Notes: a model not told the origin generated them from the letters alone. A DNA stretch of 64,000 bases from an uncultured Clostridia bacterium (GCA_944372795.1 CALWAF010000001.1:1-64000), one strand, 5' to 3'. Positions 17,668 to 26,367 are shown, counted from the first letter of the stretch. Numbers and translations are program-made.

Positions 17668-18578
17668 ATCCACTTCACCGTGCCGTCGGGGAAGATAGTC
17701 CCCCAACGTCCGTCCTTTTTCACCTTTGCCTCACCGCCCTCGAAGGGAGTGGCGGCATCGTAAACGAAGGGGATGATCACCTCGTTGTTCTTGTCGATAT
17801 AGCCGCACTTGCCGCCCTTGACGACGCTGGCGAACCCTTCCGAAAAGCTCATCGCCGTTTCGTACTCAAATGGGATCACCACCTCGTTTTCGGGATTGAT
17901 GTAACCGCACTTTTCTTCAAGCTCCACGGCGGCAAGCCCGTCCTTGAAAAAGAACACTTCGTCGTACATTGCGGGGATGACGGTCTTAAAACCGTCATAA
18001 AAACCCCATTTTCCGCTCTTTTGGATCTTTCTCCACTCCGGAACGGGAAGGGGTTCGGTGAGCTTTTTCGGCCGCTCTTCCCTCTCCTTTTGAGGACGTT
18101 TGCGGTCGCGGTCGCGCTCTCCTCCGCGCCTATCCACTCTCTCCTTTTCGCGGGACTGCGGAGCCGCGTTCTGCGCGGGTGCGTCAGCATAGAACGCCAT
18201 CCCCTCTTTCTCGAGACCGCGCTTCAAGGCAAGAAGCATCTTTTTGTTGAAGCCCTGCACCTTGAACATATCTCTCTCGGTGCGACTGACCAGGTCGCCC
18301 GCCGTGCTTATGCCGTTGACGGAAAGGAACCCGACCAATTCCTCACTCACGCCCAGTGCGGACACGGGCATGGAAAGTTTGTCCGCGGGATACTTGTTGA
18401 AGACGGCTTCCATGATCTCCGAGCGGCGCGCCGCCTGCGGCTTGCCTCCCGAAGGGCGCTGCCCTTTTCCTCTGTTCCTGCGGGGTGCGCCTCCGCCGTT
18501 TGAGGACTGCCCGCCGCCCGAGGGGCGCTCGGCTCCGTCCGATCTTTTGTCGCTGAAATGGAATTTTTTGTTTGCCAT
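17664..18578 (-). CDS. Alpha-CTD-like helix-hairpin-helix plus WG-repeat protein
   Basis: This 304-residue protein has three parts. Residues 1-60 are a Gly/Arg/Ser-rich, probably disordered tail. Residues 70-129 align without gaps to the C-terminal domain of RNA polymerase alpha (VSALGV..., GISTAGDLVSRTERDMFKVQGFNKK...LKRGLEKEG). Residues 187-304 are WG beta-repeats (WGFYDGFKTVIPAMYDE, CGYINPENEVVIPFEYE, CGYIDKNNEVIIPFVYD). A charged Arg/Glu-rich linker joins them. The positions matching the DNA-contacting residues of E. coli alpha (R265, N268, G296, S299) read Ser, Leu, Asn and Met, so UP-element binding is unlikely. There is no signal peptide: cytoplasmic. It is coupled to the subtilase gene. 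Confidence 0.8.
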   Translation of the reverse strand: MANKKFHFSDKRSDGAERPSGGGQSSNGGGAPRRNRGKGQRPSGGKPQAARRSEIMEAVFNKYPADKLSMPVSALGVSEELVGFLSVNGISTAGDLVSRTERDMFKVQGFNKKMLLALKRGLEKEGMAFYADAPAQNAAPQSREKERVDRRGGERDRDRKRPQKEREERPKKLTEPLPVPEWRKIQKSGKWGFYDGFKTVIPAMYDEVFFFKDGLAAVELEEKCGYINPENEVVIPFEYETAMSFSEGFASVVKGGKCGYIDKNNEVIIPFVYDAATPFEGGEAKVKKDGRWGTIFPDGTVKWI

Positions 18579-18595
18579 AATTTACCTTCAAAGTG

Positions 18596-18624
18596 ATTCT
18601 ATCATAACTTACTTTATATTTCAA
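18596..18624 (-). promoter_or_regulatory. Promoter of the WG/subtilase operon
   Basis: On the minus strand TTGAAA (18619-18624), 17 nt, TAGAAT (18596-18601). GAAGG lies between it and the ATG at 18578. Confidence 0.7.
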
Positions 18625-18639
18625 GAAATACCAATAGTG

Positions 18640-18668
18640 TTGACGTAACTTTTCCTTTTGGCTATAAT
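18640..18668 (+). promoter_or_regulatory. Near-consensus promoter abutting a start codon
   Basis: TTGACG (18640-18645), 17 nt, TATAAT (18663-18668), then 6 nt and ATG 18675. This is the strongest example of the leaderless layout in the window. It overlaps no element of the divergent promoter at 18596-18624; the -35 boxes are 15 bp apart. Confidence 0.8.
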
Positions 18669-18674
18669 TACGTT

Positions 18675-21137
18675 ATGAAAACCCTGTCGAAAATTGCCGT
18701 TATCTTTCCTTTTATCTGCATCGTCGCGGCAGCGGCGATCGTGGCATCCGCGGCAATTCCGGTGACAGGCACCGCTTACGCCGAGGATGCGGCATTCGAC
18801 GTGCTTTATCCCGAAAGCGGCTATTTCCCCGTAGACAGTGCCGAACTCGTTGCGGCAGGCAGCGGTCATATCGCGATCTACGACTCCGTATCCCACTCCG
18901 TTTACGCTCTCGCTTCCGACCGCTCGCGCGCGTCTTCTCTCCCCCTCCCCGAGGGCGAAGAAGTCACGGGTATGTGGATCTCTTCTTCCACGCTTCTCGT
19001 GCGCATCGAGACGAGGGATGCCACACACTACTTCGCATCCGATCTTTCCTCCGCGTCTCCGGCGCTTACCGAGGTCGCGCTCGACACCCCCACAGACATC
19101 TCCTATATCGCCGCAGACGACGACTATTTCTATGCAAAATCCGACACATCCGTCGGGATCTACTCGGGCTCCGTGGCAGAGGGCGGCTTACAATTCGTCC
19201 GCCTCATCGACAACAGCTACGTGAGCGGAAAATATATCTTCACCGCGCACGAAAACAAATTGTATTTCTACGCGCAGGACTACGAAAAGAGCAAATATTT
19301 CGTCTATGACATCGACGAGGGCGTGACAAATATGCAGCCCGACACCGCATACATCCCCTCCGCCGTCTCCTTCTCGGACTTCGGCATCGTCGCCGCGCAG
19401 AAGGGAGGCACCGTTCGCATTATAAAGACGGACAGAGGCACGGACGTGCTGTGCGACACGGGCATCTCATACGAAGAAGGCGTCGATTTCGCAGCCTACG
19501 GCACAAAGCTCTATGTGACACGCGACGGAGAAGTGAACGTCTACACCCTCTCCCTGCAAGGCGGTGAATGCACCGCGACTCTCACCGAGACCCTTGCCAT
19601 GCGCGGTGACGGCGAAGGCTTCTTCGATGCGCCATCAGACGTGATCAAGACAGATGCGGGCACCTATGTCGCCGACGGCGGCAACTCCCGCGTAGCCGTC
19701 TACGAAGAAGGCGCGGTCGGCTATGTTCCCCTCTCGTCCTCTCCCGTGGCGCTCACAGCCGACTCCCTCGACATAGTCTACGCCGCGACTCGGGACGCCG
19801 TCTACGTCGTTTCGTCCAAAGACGGTGTTTATCTTGCCGATCTGCGCTACTCTGCCCCCGAAGGCAGCCGTATAGTCGACATCGCGCATTCGGGCAGCGA
19901 GCTCTTCATACTCACCGATTCCGCCCTCTATCGCGCAGGCATCCGCACGGGGTTCGAACTCGCGCACGTCATCGACGTCAAGGACGGCAAAGCCGTGGCG
20001 GCGGCAAGCGGCAGCGTCGTGTACGTCATGACCTCGACGGGCGTGCACACCCTCTCTGCGGCGGGAGCTTCTCCCACGGAGGTCATCCCCTTCCGCACCT
20101 ACGATCTCGCCTCTGCCACCGACATCGCGGCGGACGCCGCGGGCACCGTCTTCGTCTCCTACTCCGACGGACGTATAGTCGCTCTCGACAACGCCCCTGC
20201 GGCGCTTACGGAGCGCGCGACCTTCTCCCTCACACATCCCCTCTGCACCGCTTCACCCGTCGCTTTTACGCTCTCGGGCAGCAAAGCGCTGTTCGTTTCA
20301 TCCACCTGTTTCGTGGGCGAGGCAGAAGTGGGCGCGCTGGACGAAGACAGCTACACTCCCCCTCCCGCCCCCGACACCGACGCTGCGCGGGAATTCTCAT
20401 TTGCTGTCGTCAACGCGAGCACCTATCTCTTCGACGAGCCCTCCCGCTTTGACACGGTGACTCCCGTGGCTGCGGACACCGTCGCCCTTGTTTACGTCGG
20501 ACTGTCCGACCGCGACGGCTACACCTACGTCTATCTCGACGGGATGACGGGCTATATCGAGAGCTCCGCTCTCACTCCGAAAGAACCTACGACTGTCGGC
20601 ACTCGCTACACCGCGGGCGCGGACACCGCGCTTTACACCCATCCCGCGGGCGACGCCGCCGTTACACTCTCATCCGAGACTCTTGTCACAGTCACCGACG
20701 ATGCGGCGATGCTGGACGACGGTGCGTGGCGCAGAGTGCGATATGACGGCTCCGTCTACTTCGTGCGCACCTCCGACCTCACAGTCTACGTCGAGCCCGA
20801 GCCCGAGATCCCGGAGCCAGAACGCCACTTCGGACGCGCTTCTGCGGACCGCGCGGGCGGTCTCATCGGCATCTATGCCATGCCCCACACTTCCTCCGCC
20901 CTCGTCACCGAAGCCGTGGACGGCACGCGTATGGAGATCGTGGGCGAGGACGGCGACTTCTGGCTGGTGTCTTTCAACGATATGCTGGGCTATGCGCTGA
21001 AATCCGAAGTCGAGCTCGAGGGTCTCACCACCGTGCAGATCGTCTCCATAGTGCTCTGCTGCGCCGTCGCCGTCACGGGGCTGGTCGTCTTCGTCGTGAT
21101 ATGGCAGACGCGCAAAAAAGAAAAAGAAAAAGAATAG
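18675..21137 (+). CDS. Membrane-anchored surface protein with beta-propeller-like and SH3-like regions
   Basis: This 820-residue protein has a signal peptide (1-36, ending TAYA) and about 500 residues of short repeated beta segments (patterns like GSGHIAIYDSVSHSVYAL, GTYVADGGNSRVAVYEEG, GTVFVSYSDGRIVALDN) that suggest an NHL/YVTN-type beta-propeller. Next come two or three SH3b-like segments (DGYTYVYLDGMTGYIESSAL, GAWRRVRYDGSVYFVRTSDL, DFWLVSFNDMLGYALKSEV), a C-terminal membrane helix (about 786-809) and the tail RKKEKEKE. It should sit on the outside of the cell, perhaps bound to the wall through the SH3-like part. It is divergent from the WG/subtilase operon. I do not recognise a named family; the function is unknown. 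Confidence 0.8.
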   Translation: MKTLSKIAVIFPFICIVAAAAIVASAAIPVTGTAYAEDAAFDVLYPESGYFPVDSAELVAAGSGHIAIYDSVSHSVYALASDRSRASSLPLPEGEEVTGMWISSSTLLVRIETRDATHYFASDLSSASPALTEVALDTPTDISYIAADDDYFYAKSDTSVGIYSGSVAEGGLQFVRLIDNSYVSGKYIFTAHENKLYFYAQDYEKSKYFVYDIDEGVTNMQPDTAYIPSAVSFSDFGIVAAQKGGTVRIIKTDRGTDVLCDTGISYEEGVDFAAYGTKLYVTRDGEVNVYTLSLQGGECTATLTETLAMRGDGEGFFDAPSDVIKTDAGTYVADGGNSRVAVYEEGAVGYVPLSSSPVALTADSLDIVYAATRDAVYVVSSKDGVYLADLRYSAPEGSRIVDIAHSGSELFILTDSALYRAGIRTGFELAHVIDVKDGKAVAAASGSVVYVMTSTGVHTLSAAGASPTEVIPFRTYDLASATDIAADAAGTVFVSYSDGRIVALDNAPAALTERATFSLTHPLCTASPVAFTLSGSKALFVSSTCFVGEAEVGALDEDSYTPPPAPDTDAAREFSFAVVNASTYLFDEPSRFDTVTPVAADTVALVYVGLSDRDGYTYVYLDGMTGYIESSALTPKEPTTVGTRYTAGADTALYTHPAGDAAVTLSSETLVTVTDDAAMLDDGAWRRVRYDGSVYFVRTSDLTVYVEPEPEIPEPERHFGRASADRAGGLIGIYAMPHTSSALVTEAVDGTRMEIVGEDGDFWLVSFNDMLGYALKSEVELEGLTTVQIVSIVLCCAVAVTGLVVFVVIWQTRKKEKEKE

Positions 21138-21146
21138 CGCAATCTG

Positions 21147-21175
21147 TTGCAAAATCTAAACAAATGTTATATAAT
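21147..21175 (+). promoter_or_regulatory. Promoter of tRNA-Pro
   Basis: TTGCAA (21147-21152), 17-nt spacer, TATAAT (21170-21175), 25 nt before the tRNA. Confidence 0.8.
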
Positions 21176-21200
21176 AACACGGCGATCAAGAGAACAACAT

Positions 21201-21277
21201 CTGGGTGTGGCGCAGCTTGGTAGCGCGCTTGAATGGGGTTCAAGAGGCCGGAAGTTCAAATCTTCTCACCCAGACCA
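21201..21277 (+). tRNA. tRNA-Pro (GGG)
   Basis: Acceptor stem CTGGGTG/CACCCAG, D-arm GCGCAGCTTGGTAGCGC, anticodon stem CTTGA/TCAAG with loop ATGGGGT (anticodon GGG), T-arm with AGTTCAAATCT, and encoded CCA at 21275-21277. The last 21 bases recur exactly at 21487-21507. Confidence 0.95.
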
Positions 21278-21760
21278 CGCAGGAGCACAGCGTAAACCGC
21301 TGTGCTCCTTGCTTTGTCGGGGGTGAGAAGAGAATGACCATACGTGACGCTCACGTCCGCTCGTTAAACTTCTCCCCTGCCCGATCTGCAACAGATGCTT
21401 CGCTGCGCTCCGTTTGTCTTCCCGCCTTTCTTCTCACCCCGACACCATTCTCGCGTCCCTTCGCTATTCCGTCGCTCCGCTCCTTACAAATCTTCTCACC
21501 CAGACCAAAGCGTCGCGGACTTAACTCGTCCGCGACGCTTTCTTCAGAAAATTCTTTCGAAAACATCGCTCACTCGTTCCGTCGCTCCGCTTTATTCCGC
21601 TGCGCGGAAATGCGAGCCGTTCATTCGCTCCTCGTTTCTCCGCTCCACTCCGAAACTATCGCTCTTTCACTCATTTCCGCTCGCGGCGGAAACCGGTTAA
21701 ATTTCAAGTAACAAATGTGCGGTGCTCCTTGCTTTGTCGGGGGCAAGAAGAGGATGCCTT
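21257..21760 (+). repeat. Duplicated fragments next to tRNA-Pro
   Basis: Two exact direct repeats occur. The 3' end of the tRNA (21257-21277, 21 bp) is repeated at 21487-21507, 230 bp on, again followed by a strong hairpin (21507-21541, AAAGCGTCGCGGAC/GTCCGCGACGCTTT). The segment just after the tRNA terminator (21303-21323) is repeated at 21723-21743, 420 bp on, with similar flanks. The space between is low-complexity (TTCCGTCGCTCCGCT occurs twice) and holds no gene. Repeats of a tRNA 3' end are what integrases leave as att sites; a degenerate tandem copy of the tRNA locus is the other explanation. Confidence 0.7.
21281..21312 (+). terminator. Terminator after tRNA-Pro
   Basis: A 12-bp stem AGGAGCACAGCG/CGCTGTGCTCCT with loop TAAAC, then a T-rich stretch. 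Confidence 0.8.
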
Positions 21761-21765
21761 TATTA

Positions 21766-21808
21766 CATCAGATAAGGCTCGACGAATGTCGAGCCTTATC
21801 TTTCTGAT
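21766..21808. terminator. Long hairpin after the Doc gene
   Basis: The stem AGATAAGGCTCGAC/GTCGAGCCTTATCT with GAAT loop is extended by CATCAG/CTGATG outside. It is likely a bidirectional terminator between the tRNA region and the toxin gene. Confidence 0.6.
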
Positions 21809-21831
21809 GAAAATATTTGCCAGCAAAAATC

Positions 21832-22209
21832 TTAAACTTCGTGCGCTCCGATCCATTTTAGCAGATCGGCATGGCTGATATTCCCCGCGGCTATTCCAAG
21901 CCCGAGAGCGGCCACTTCGTCGTTGGTGGCTTCAAGGCGTATCCCGTTGACTTCGAGGAAAGTGAACATCACATATATTCCTATCCTTTTGTTGCCGTCA
22001 ACGAACGCGTGATTTGAAATCAGGCTGTACCCTATTCGCGCCGCTTTCTCTTCCTTTGTAGGATAAAGCTCCTTGCCGTCGAATGTTGCATATGCGCTCT
22101 CCAAGGCGGAATCAAGCAGCCCGAGATCCCGCACATCGGCGCTTCCGCCCGTCTCGGCGGTTATCAACTGATGTAGCAAAAGCACTTTTTCCCGCTCAAA
22201 TTTTATCAT
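21832..22209 (-). CDS. doc: Doc-type Fic toxin
   Basis: A 125-residue death-on-curing protein of the Fic fold. The core motif HAFVDGNKRIG (about 67-77) has the His, Asp, Asn-Lys-Arg order of Doc, whose phage P1 founder phosphorylates EF-Tu and stops translation. Length is standard and the motif intact, so it may be active. Its ATG overlaps the TGA of the antitoxin gene by 4 nt, the usual antitoxin-first arrangement. It is probably a stabilising or phage-defence module. Confidence 0.92.
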   Translation of the reverse strand: MIKFEREKVLLLHQLITAETGGSADVRDLGLLDSALESAYATFDGKELYPTKEEKAARIGYSLISNHAFVDGNKRIGIYVMFTFLEVNGIRLEATNDEVAALGLGIAAGNISHADLLKWIGAHEV

Positions 22210-22448
22210 TTTGCAAGCTCCTCGAATGCGGGACGGTAGCGATTGAGTATCCTGCGCGCCACGACATCTATCTTTTCGTCGTCGGTGAGGTCAAGATATG
22301 CGCCGGAATTGATGTCAAGTATGACATACTTTGGGCGGTTATTCTTGAAGATAACGGCAGCTCCCGCAGAGTCGGCAACGCGCGCCACTCTCGAAAAGTT
22401 TTGATTGGCGTCCGTCATCGAAACGATCTGTTCGGTTTTTATCGTCAT
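22206..22448 (-). CDS. phd: Phd/YefM-family antitoxin
   Basis: An 80-residue antitoxin. TEQIVSMTDANQNFSRVARVAD is the N-terminal DNA-binding Phd/YefM motif, followed by the strand AVIFKNNRPKYVILD; the C-terminal helix should wrap the Fic toxin and inhibit it. GGAGGT precedes the ATG. It has its own promoter at 22466-22494 and probably represses it, as is known for Phd. Confidence 0.9.
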   Translation of the reverse strand: MTIKTEQIVSMTDANQNFSRVARVADSAGAAVIFKNNRPKYVILDINSGAYLDLTDDEKIDVVARRILNRYRPAFEELAK

Positions 22449-22465
22449 ATAACACCTCCGATATC

Positions 22466-22494
22466 ATTTTATACCATAATTAGGATAAAATCAA
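22466..22494 (-). promoter_or_regulatory. Promoter of the phd-doc operon
   Basis: On the minus strand TTGATT (22489-22494), 17 nt, TAAAAT (22466-22471); the leader is about 11 nt with GGAGGT. Confidence 0.6.
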
Positions 22495-22591
22495 CCTATT
22501 ATTTATGCAATGATTTGTGAAATGTTGGGCTCAATATGTATGTCGTGACTTTTAACAGAGCCGACATTGCTCTGTCAGATAAACCCGACAG

Positions 22592-22622
22592 ACAAAAAAC
22601 AACCGCGGCATCCGCCGCGGCT
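22592..22622 (-). terminator. Terminator of the nrdAB operon
   Basis: On the minus strand AGCCGCGG, a short loop, CCGCGGTT and then GTTTTTTGTC. Confidence 0.75.
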
Positions 22623-22707
22623 GAACGTGTACGTTACGGGCTCAATGCCCAATGAGTGTCTTCATTGTCATCGAGTCCGCATTACGTCAAACGCAATACA
22701 AAACATC

Positions 22708-23760
22708 TTACAGGTCGTCCTCGATGGCGCCGGCTTTTGCATAGGCGGTGGATTTTGCCTCGAAGAAGTCCGTCTTGATGAGGTTTGCGTTGGAGTATTG
22801 GCTCACCCATGCCATTGAGGCGGGTTCGTGCTCATAGCCCTCGTACAGGGGGCCGAAGCCGATGCCGGTGGAACGGAGATTGCCGAGGTATTTGATGTAG
22901 TCCTCCACCATCTGTTCATTGAGCCCGGGGATGTCGTTGCCGATGATGTACTTGCCCCACTTGATCTCCTGTCTGACGCCCTCACGCATCATTTCTTTGA
23001 GTTCCTCGACGGCGGCGTCGGTGAAGAGCTCGGGCTCCTCCTTCTTGAGCTCGAGGATGATGGAGCGGAAGAGCCAGAGGTGCGTGTTCTCGTCGCGGTT
23101 GATATAGCGGATCTCCTGCACGGAGCCGGGCATCTTGCCGTTTCTTCCGAGGTTGTAGAAGAACATGAAGCCGGAATAGAAGTAGATGCCCTCGAGGATG
23201 TAGTTGGCGATCATGACTTTGAGCAGAGTCTCGGCGGACCTGTCCTCGCGGAAGAGGTTGTAGATGTCGCCGATGAATTTGTTGCGCGCAAGCAGGTGCT
23301 CGTCGAACTTCCACTGATAGAGGATCTCGGTGCGCTCGTCGGGAGAACAGATGGTGTCCAGCATATAGCCGTAGCTTTGCGAGTGTATCGCCTCTTGGAA
23401 GGTCTGGATGTTGAGGCAGAGGTTGACCTCGTTTGCGGTGACGTACTCGCCGATGGAGGGAAGGTTCGCGGTCTGGATGGAGTCGAGGAAGACGAGGAAA
23501 CTCAACACCTTGTCGTACGCTCTGCGCTCTGCCGGAGTGAGCGCCTTGCGGTAGTCCTTGATGTCCTGATTCATGTTGATCTCTTCCGGGATCCAGAAAT
23601 TGTTCATCGCCTGACGATACCAGCTGCTCGTCCAATTGTATTTAAGGTTATTGAAGTCGTTGAGGTTGGTGGTGTTGCCGCCGATCATGCGACGCTTGGG
23701 CACCTCGATGTCCCCGTTCTCGTTGAAGAGAGGTTTCATTTTCAGATAATGTTTTTCCAT
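22708..23760 (-). CDS. nrdB: Ribonucleotide reductase class I small subunit
   Basis: The 350-residue R2 protein houses the metal cofactor and tyrosyl radical for reduction of ribonucleotides. FLVFLDSIQTANLP holds the first acidic ligand, TFQEAIHSQSYGYML holds the Glu-x-x-His ligands with the conserved radical Tyr four residues after the His, and DENTHLWLF holds the second Glu/His pair. Length is normal for class Ia. GGAGGAATT precedes the ATG; nrdA ends 88 nt upstream. An oxygen-dependent class I enzyme in what looks like an anaerobe suggests some oxygen exposure. Confidence 0.95.
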   Translation of the reverse strand: MEKHYLKMKPLFNENGDIEVPKRRMIGGNTTNLNDFNNLKYNWTSSWYRQAMNNFWIPEEINMNQDIKDYRKALTPAERRAYDKVLSFLVFLDSIQTANLPSIGEYVTANEVNLCLNIQTFQEAIHSQSYGYMLDTICSPDERTEILYQWKFDEHLLARNKFIGDIYNLFREDRSAETLLKVMIANYILEGIYFYSGFMFFYNLGRNGKMPGSVQEIRYINRDENTHLWLFRSIILELKKEEPELFTDAAVEELKEMMREGVRQEIKWGKYIIGNDIPGLNEQMVEDYIKYLGNLRSTGIGFGPLYEGYEHEPASMAWVSQYSNANLIKTDFFEAKSTAYAKAGAIEDDL

Positions 23761-23848
23761 AATTCCTCCGAATGCTGTGTTTATGTGATAAATTTGTGCT
23801 TTTAACTCCGTTTTTTGTACAGAAACTCTTCCCTACTGTCGGACACGG

Positions 23849-26359
23849 TCAGGACGAGCAGGACTCGCATTCCTCCACCTCGAGGGACTTGGAGCGGATG
23901 TAATAGACCGTCTTCACACCTTCCTCCCACGCCGAGATGTAGAGCCCCAGCACCTGCCGCATCGTGAAGTCGTTGGTGATGTAGAGGTTGAGTGACTGCG
24001 CCTGATCGACGTGACGCTGTCTGACTCCCGCCGCTCGCACGGTGTAGGACTGGTCGATGAGGTGCGCGTTTTTGTAGAGCCAATAGGTCGCGGGCGAAAG
24101 CTCGGGAGCCACCCTCGGGATCATCGCGCCCTTCTTTTCCTCGAAGAAGAACTTCTTCATGACGGGGTCAAGCCCCGCCGTGGTGCCCGCGATGATGGAA
24201 GTGGACGAGGTGGGCGCTACGGCGATGAGATAGGAGTTGCGCATGCCCCTCTCGCGCACCTTCTCGCGAAGTTTCGTCCAGCGCTCCGAGGTGTAGCCGC
24301 GCTTTTCGAAGTAGTCCCCGTTCTGCCAATCGGAGCCCTCAAAGTAAAGATAGCTCCCCTTTTCGGCGGCAAGGTCGCAGGAGGCTTCCACGGCGGCGTA
24401 GTTGATGTCCTCGAACACTCTGTCCGCAAACGCGATGTGTTCCTCGCTCTCCCACTTGATGCCGTTCTTCGCCAGCATATGATGATAGCCCGAAACGCCG
24501 AGCCCTATGGGGCGATACTTCTTGTTGTTGATCTTCGCGTACTCGACGGGATAGAAGTTGAGGTCTATGACGTTGTCGAGGGCGCGCACTGCGGTGCGCA
24601 CTATCCCGCGCAGTTCCTCGCCGTCGTTGACGTCGATGTTGCCCAGCACCAGCGACGCAAGGTTGCACACCACAAACTCCCCGGGTCGCGTCACCTGCAC
24701 CACCACTTCCTCGCCGTTCTCCACCCTGACGGTGCGAGAGATGAGGTCGATGGCGGACATGTTCTGCGCGATCTCGGTGCAGAGATTGGAGCAATATATC
24801 ATGCCCTTGTGGGGGTTGGGGTTCATACGGTTGACGTGGTCGCGGTTGAAGCAGAAGGGCGTGCCCGTCTCCACCGCGGATTTCAGGATGAGACGCACCA
24901 CCTCTTTCACGGGGATGACGCGCTTCGCGATCCTGTCGTCGTTTACACAGTCGTAATATTTGTTCTCCCAATCCGCACCGAAGCTGTCCTCAAGACGATA
25001 GCCTTTGACGGTGTATATCTCGTGAGGACACATCATATACCACGGCGCGTTGATGTTGTCGCGCGCGAGCCGCCAGAAAAGGTCGGGATAGCACACCGCG
25101 GGGAAGACGTCGTGCGCCTTCATCCTGTCGTCGCCGTTGTTGGTGCGCAGTTGCAAAAACTCCGGCAGATCCTTGTGCCAGACGTCGAGATAGACGGCGA
25201 CGGCGCCTTGGCGCATCCCCAGCTGATCGACGGCGACGGCGGTGTCGTTGACGAGTTTGATCCAGCGTATCACGCCGCCCGCAGCGCCTTGGAAGCCGCG
25301 TATTGGCGCACCCGTAGCGCGCACTTTGCCGAAATAGAGCCCCATGCCGCCTCCGAACTTGCTCACTTTGGCGAAGTTGTCGATGCTGCGGTAGATGCCG
25401 TCCAAAGAATCGGGCACGGTGTCGATGAAACAGCTGGACAGCTGGTGATAGGGCTTGCGCGAGTTGGACAGCGTAGGAGTCGCCACGGTGACTTTCAGAA
25501 GAGAAAGCATGTCGTAGAACGCCTTCACCCAACGCATCCTGTCCTTTTCGTTCATCGCGAGGTGCATCGCGATGCCGAGGAACATCTCCTGCGGGGTCTC
25601 GAGCAACGTGCCGTCGAAATCGTGGATGACGTAACGCTTGAGCACGAGCTGCAATGAGGAATAGGTGAAAAGTTTGTCGCGGTCGCAGTCGATGAGTTTT
25701 GCGCAGGCGGCGACTTCCTCTTCCGTATAGCTCTCGAGGATATACTTGCCGTAAAGTCCGCGGTCGGTGAGATAGCGCAGTTTCGAGAAAAAGCCTTCGA
25801 TGCCCCTCTCGCACTCGCGTTCGCGCAGGCGGTGATACATGTCAGCCATGACCAGACGCGCCGAGATGAACTCCCACTTCGGCGCTTCCTGTGTGGTCAG
25901 CTCGACGGCGGCGCGCACCAAGGAGGCGTACTGCGCGCTCTCGTCGGCGCCTTCGCGCGCGAAGGACGCGAATTTGCCCGCAAGATACATCAAGTCGTAC
26001 TCGGGCTCGGTGAAATCGGCTTGGATGCGCTTTAGTACGGCGCCGAGCTCCCTCCCCGGGAACCTCTCCGCGATCTCGTTGCGGTATGCCCTCGCCTTGG
26101 CACGGGCGTCGCGGTAAAGGATGAAACTCTTGACCGCGTCAAAGTAACCCTTTTCCATAAGGGTCTTTTCGGCAAGGTCCTGCACCGACTCGACCGTGGC
26201 GGGATACACCTCTATCTTGCCGACGACGGCGCGGGTCAGATCTTCAAGCGCATCCTCGCTTACGGACTGCCCGACGCTTGCGAATGCCGCGGCAAGCGCA
26301 TTCCTGATCTTTGCGGGATCGAACTGCTGCTCGCTCCCGTCTCGCTTTACGATGAACAT
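23849..26359 (-). CDS. nrdA: Ribonucleotide reductase class I large subunit
   Basis: The 836-residue R1 protein has an N-terminal ATP-cone (1-90, IVKRDGSEQQFDPAKIRNAL), which gives dATP feedback control, a catalytic barrel with LSSCFIDTVPDSLDG and NLCTEIAQNMS, and a C-terminal ECESCSS whose cysteine pair passes reducing power from thioredoxin. All are intact. GGAGGG precedes the ATG. The upstream region carries a likely NrdR operator and a structured RNA. Confidence 0.96.
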   Translation of the reverse strand: MFIVKRDGSEQQFDPAKIRNALAAAFASVGQSVSEDALEDLTRAVVGKIEVYPATVESVQDLAEKTLMEKGYFDAVKSFILYRDARAKARAYRNEIAERFPGRELGAVLKRIQADFTEPEYDLMYLAGKFASFAREGADESAQYASLVRAAVELTTQEAPKWEFISARLVMADMYHRLRERECERGIEGFFSKLRYLTDRGLYGKYILESYTEEEVAACAKLIDCDRDKLFTYSSLQLVLKRYVIHDFDGTLLETPQEMFLGIAMHLAMNEKDRMRWVKAFYDMLSLLKVTVATPTLSNSRKPYHQLSSCFIDTVPDSLDGIYRSIDNFAKVSKFGGGMGLYFGKVRATGAPIRGFQGAAGGVIRWIKLVNDTAVAVDQLGMRQGAVAVYLDVWHKDLPEFLQLRTNNGDDRMKAHDVFPAVCYPDLFWRLARDNINAPWYMMCPHEIYTVKGYRLEDSFGADWENKYYDCVNDDRIAKRVIPVKEVVRLILKSAVETGTPFCFNRDHVNRMNPNPHKGMIYCSNLCTEIAQNMSAIDLISRTVRVENGEEVVVQVTRPGEFVVCNLASLVLGNIDVNDGEELRGIVRTAVRALDNVIDLNFYPVEYAKINNKKYRPIGLGVSGYHHMLAKNGIKWESEEHIAFADRVFEDINYAAVEASCDLAAEKGSYLYFEGSDWQNGDYFEKRGYTSERWTKLREKVRERGMRNSYLIAVAPTSSTSIIAGTTAGLDPVMKKFFFEEKKGAMIPRVAPELSPATYWLYKNAHLIDQSYTVRAAGVRQRHVDQAQSLNLYITNDFTMRQVLGLYISAWEEGVKTVYYIRSKSLEVEECESCSS

Positions 26360-26367
26360 ATGCCCTC

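Noticed and set aside
21205-21711. 168-codon frame over tRNA-Pro and downstream
   Set aside because: It runs through the tRNA, terminators and low-complexity repeats; not a gene.
21832-22448. Prophage or plasmid remnant around phd-doc
   Set aside because: Only the toxin-antitoxin pair and tRNA repeats are seen; there is no integrase, portal, replication or conjugation gene.
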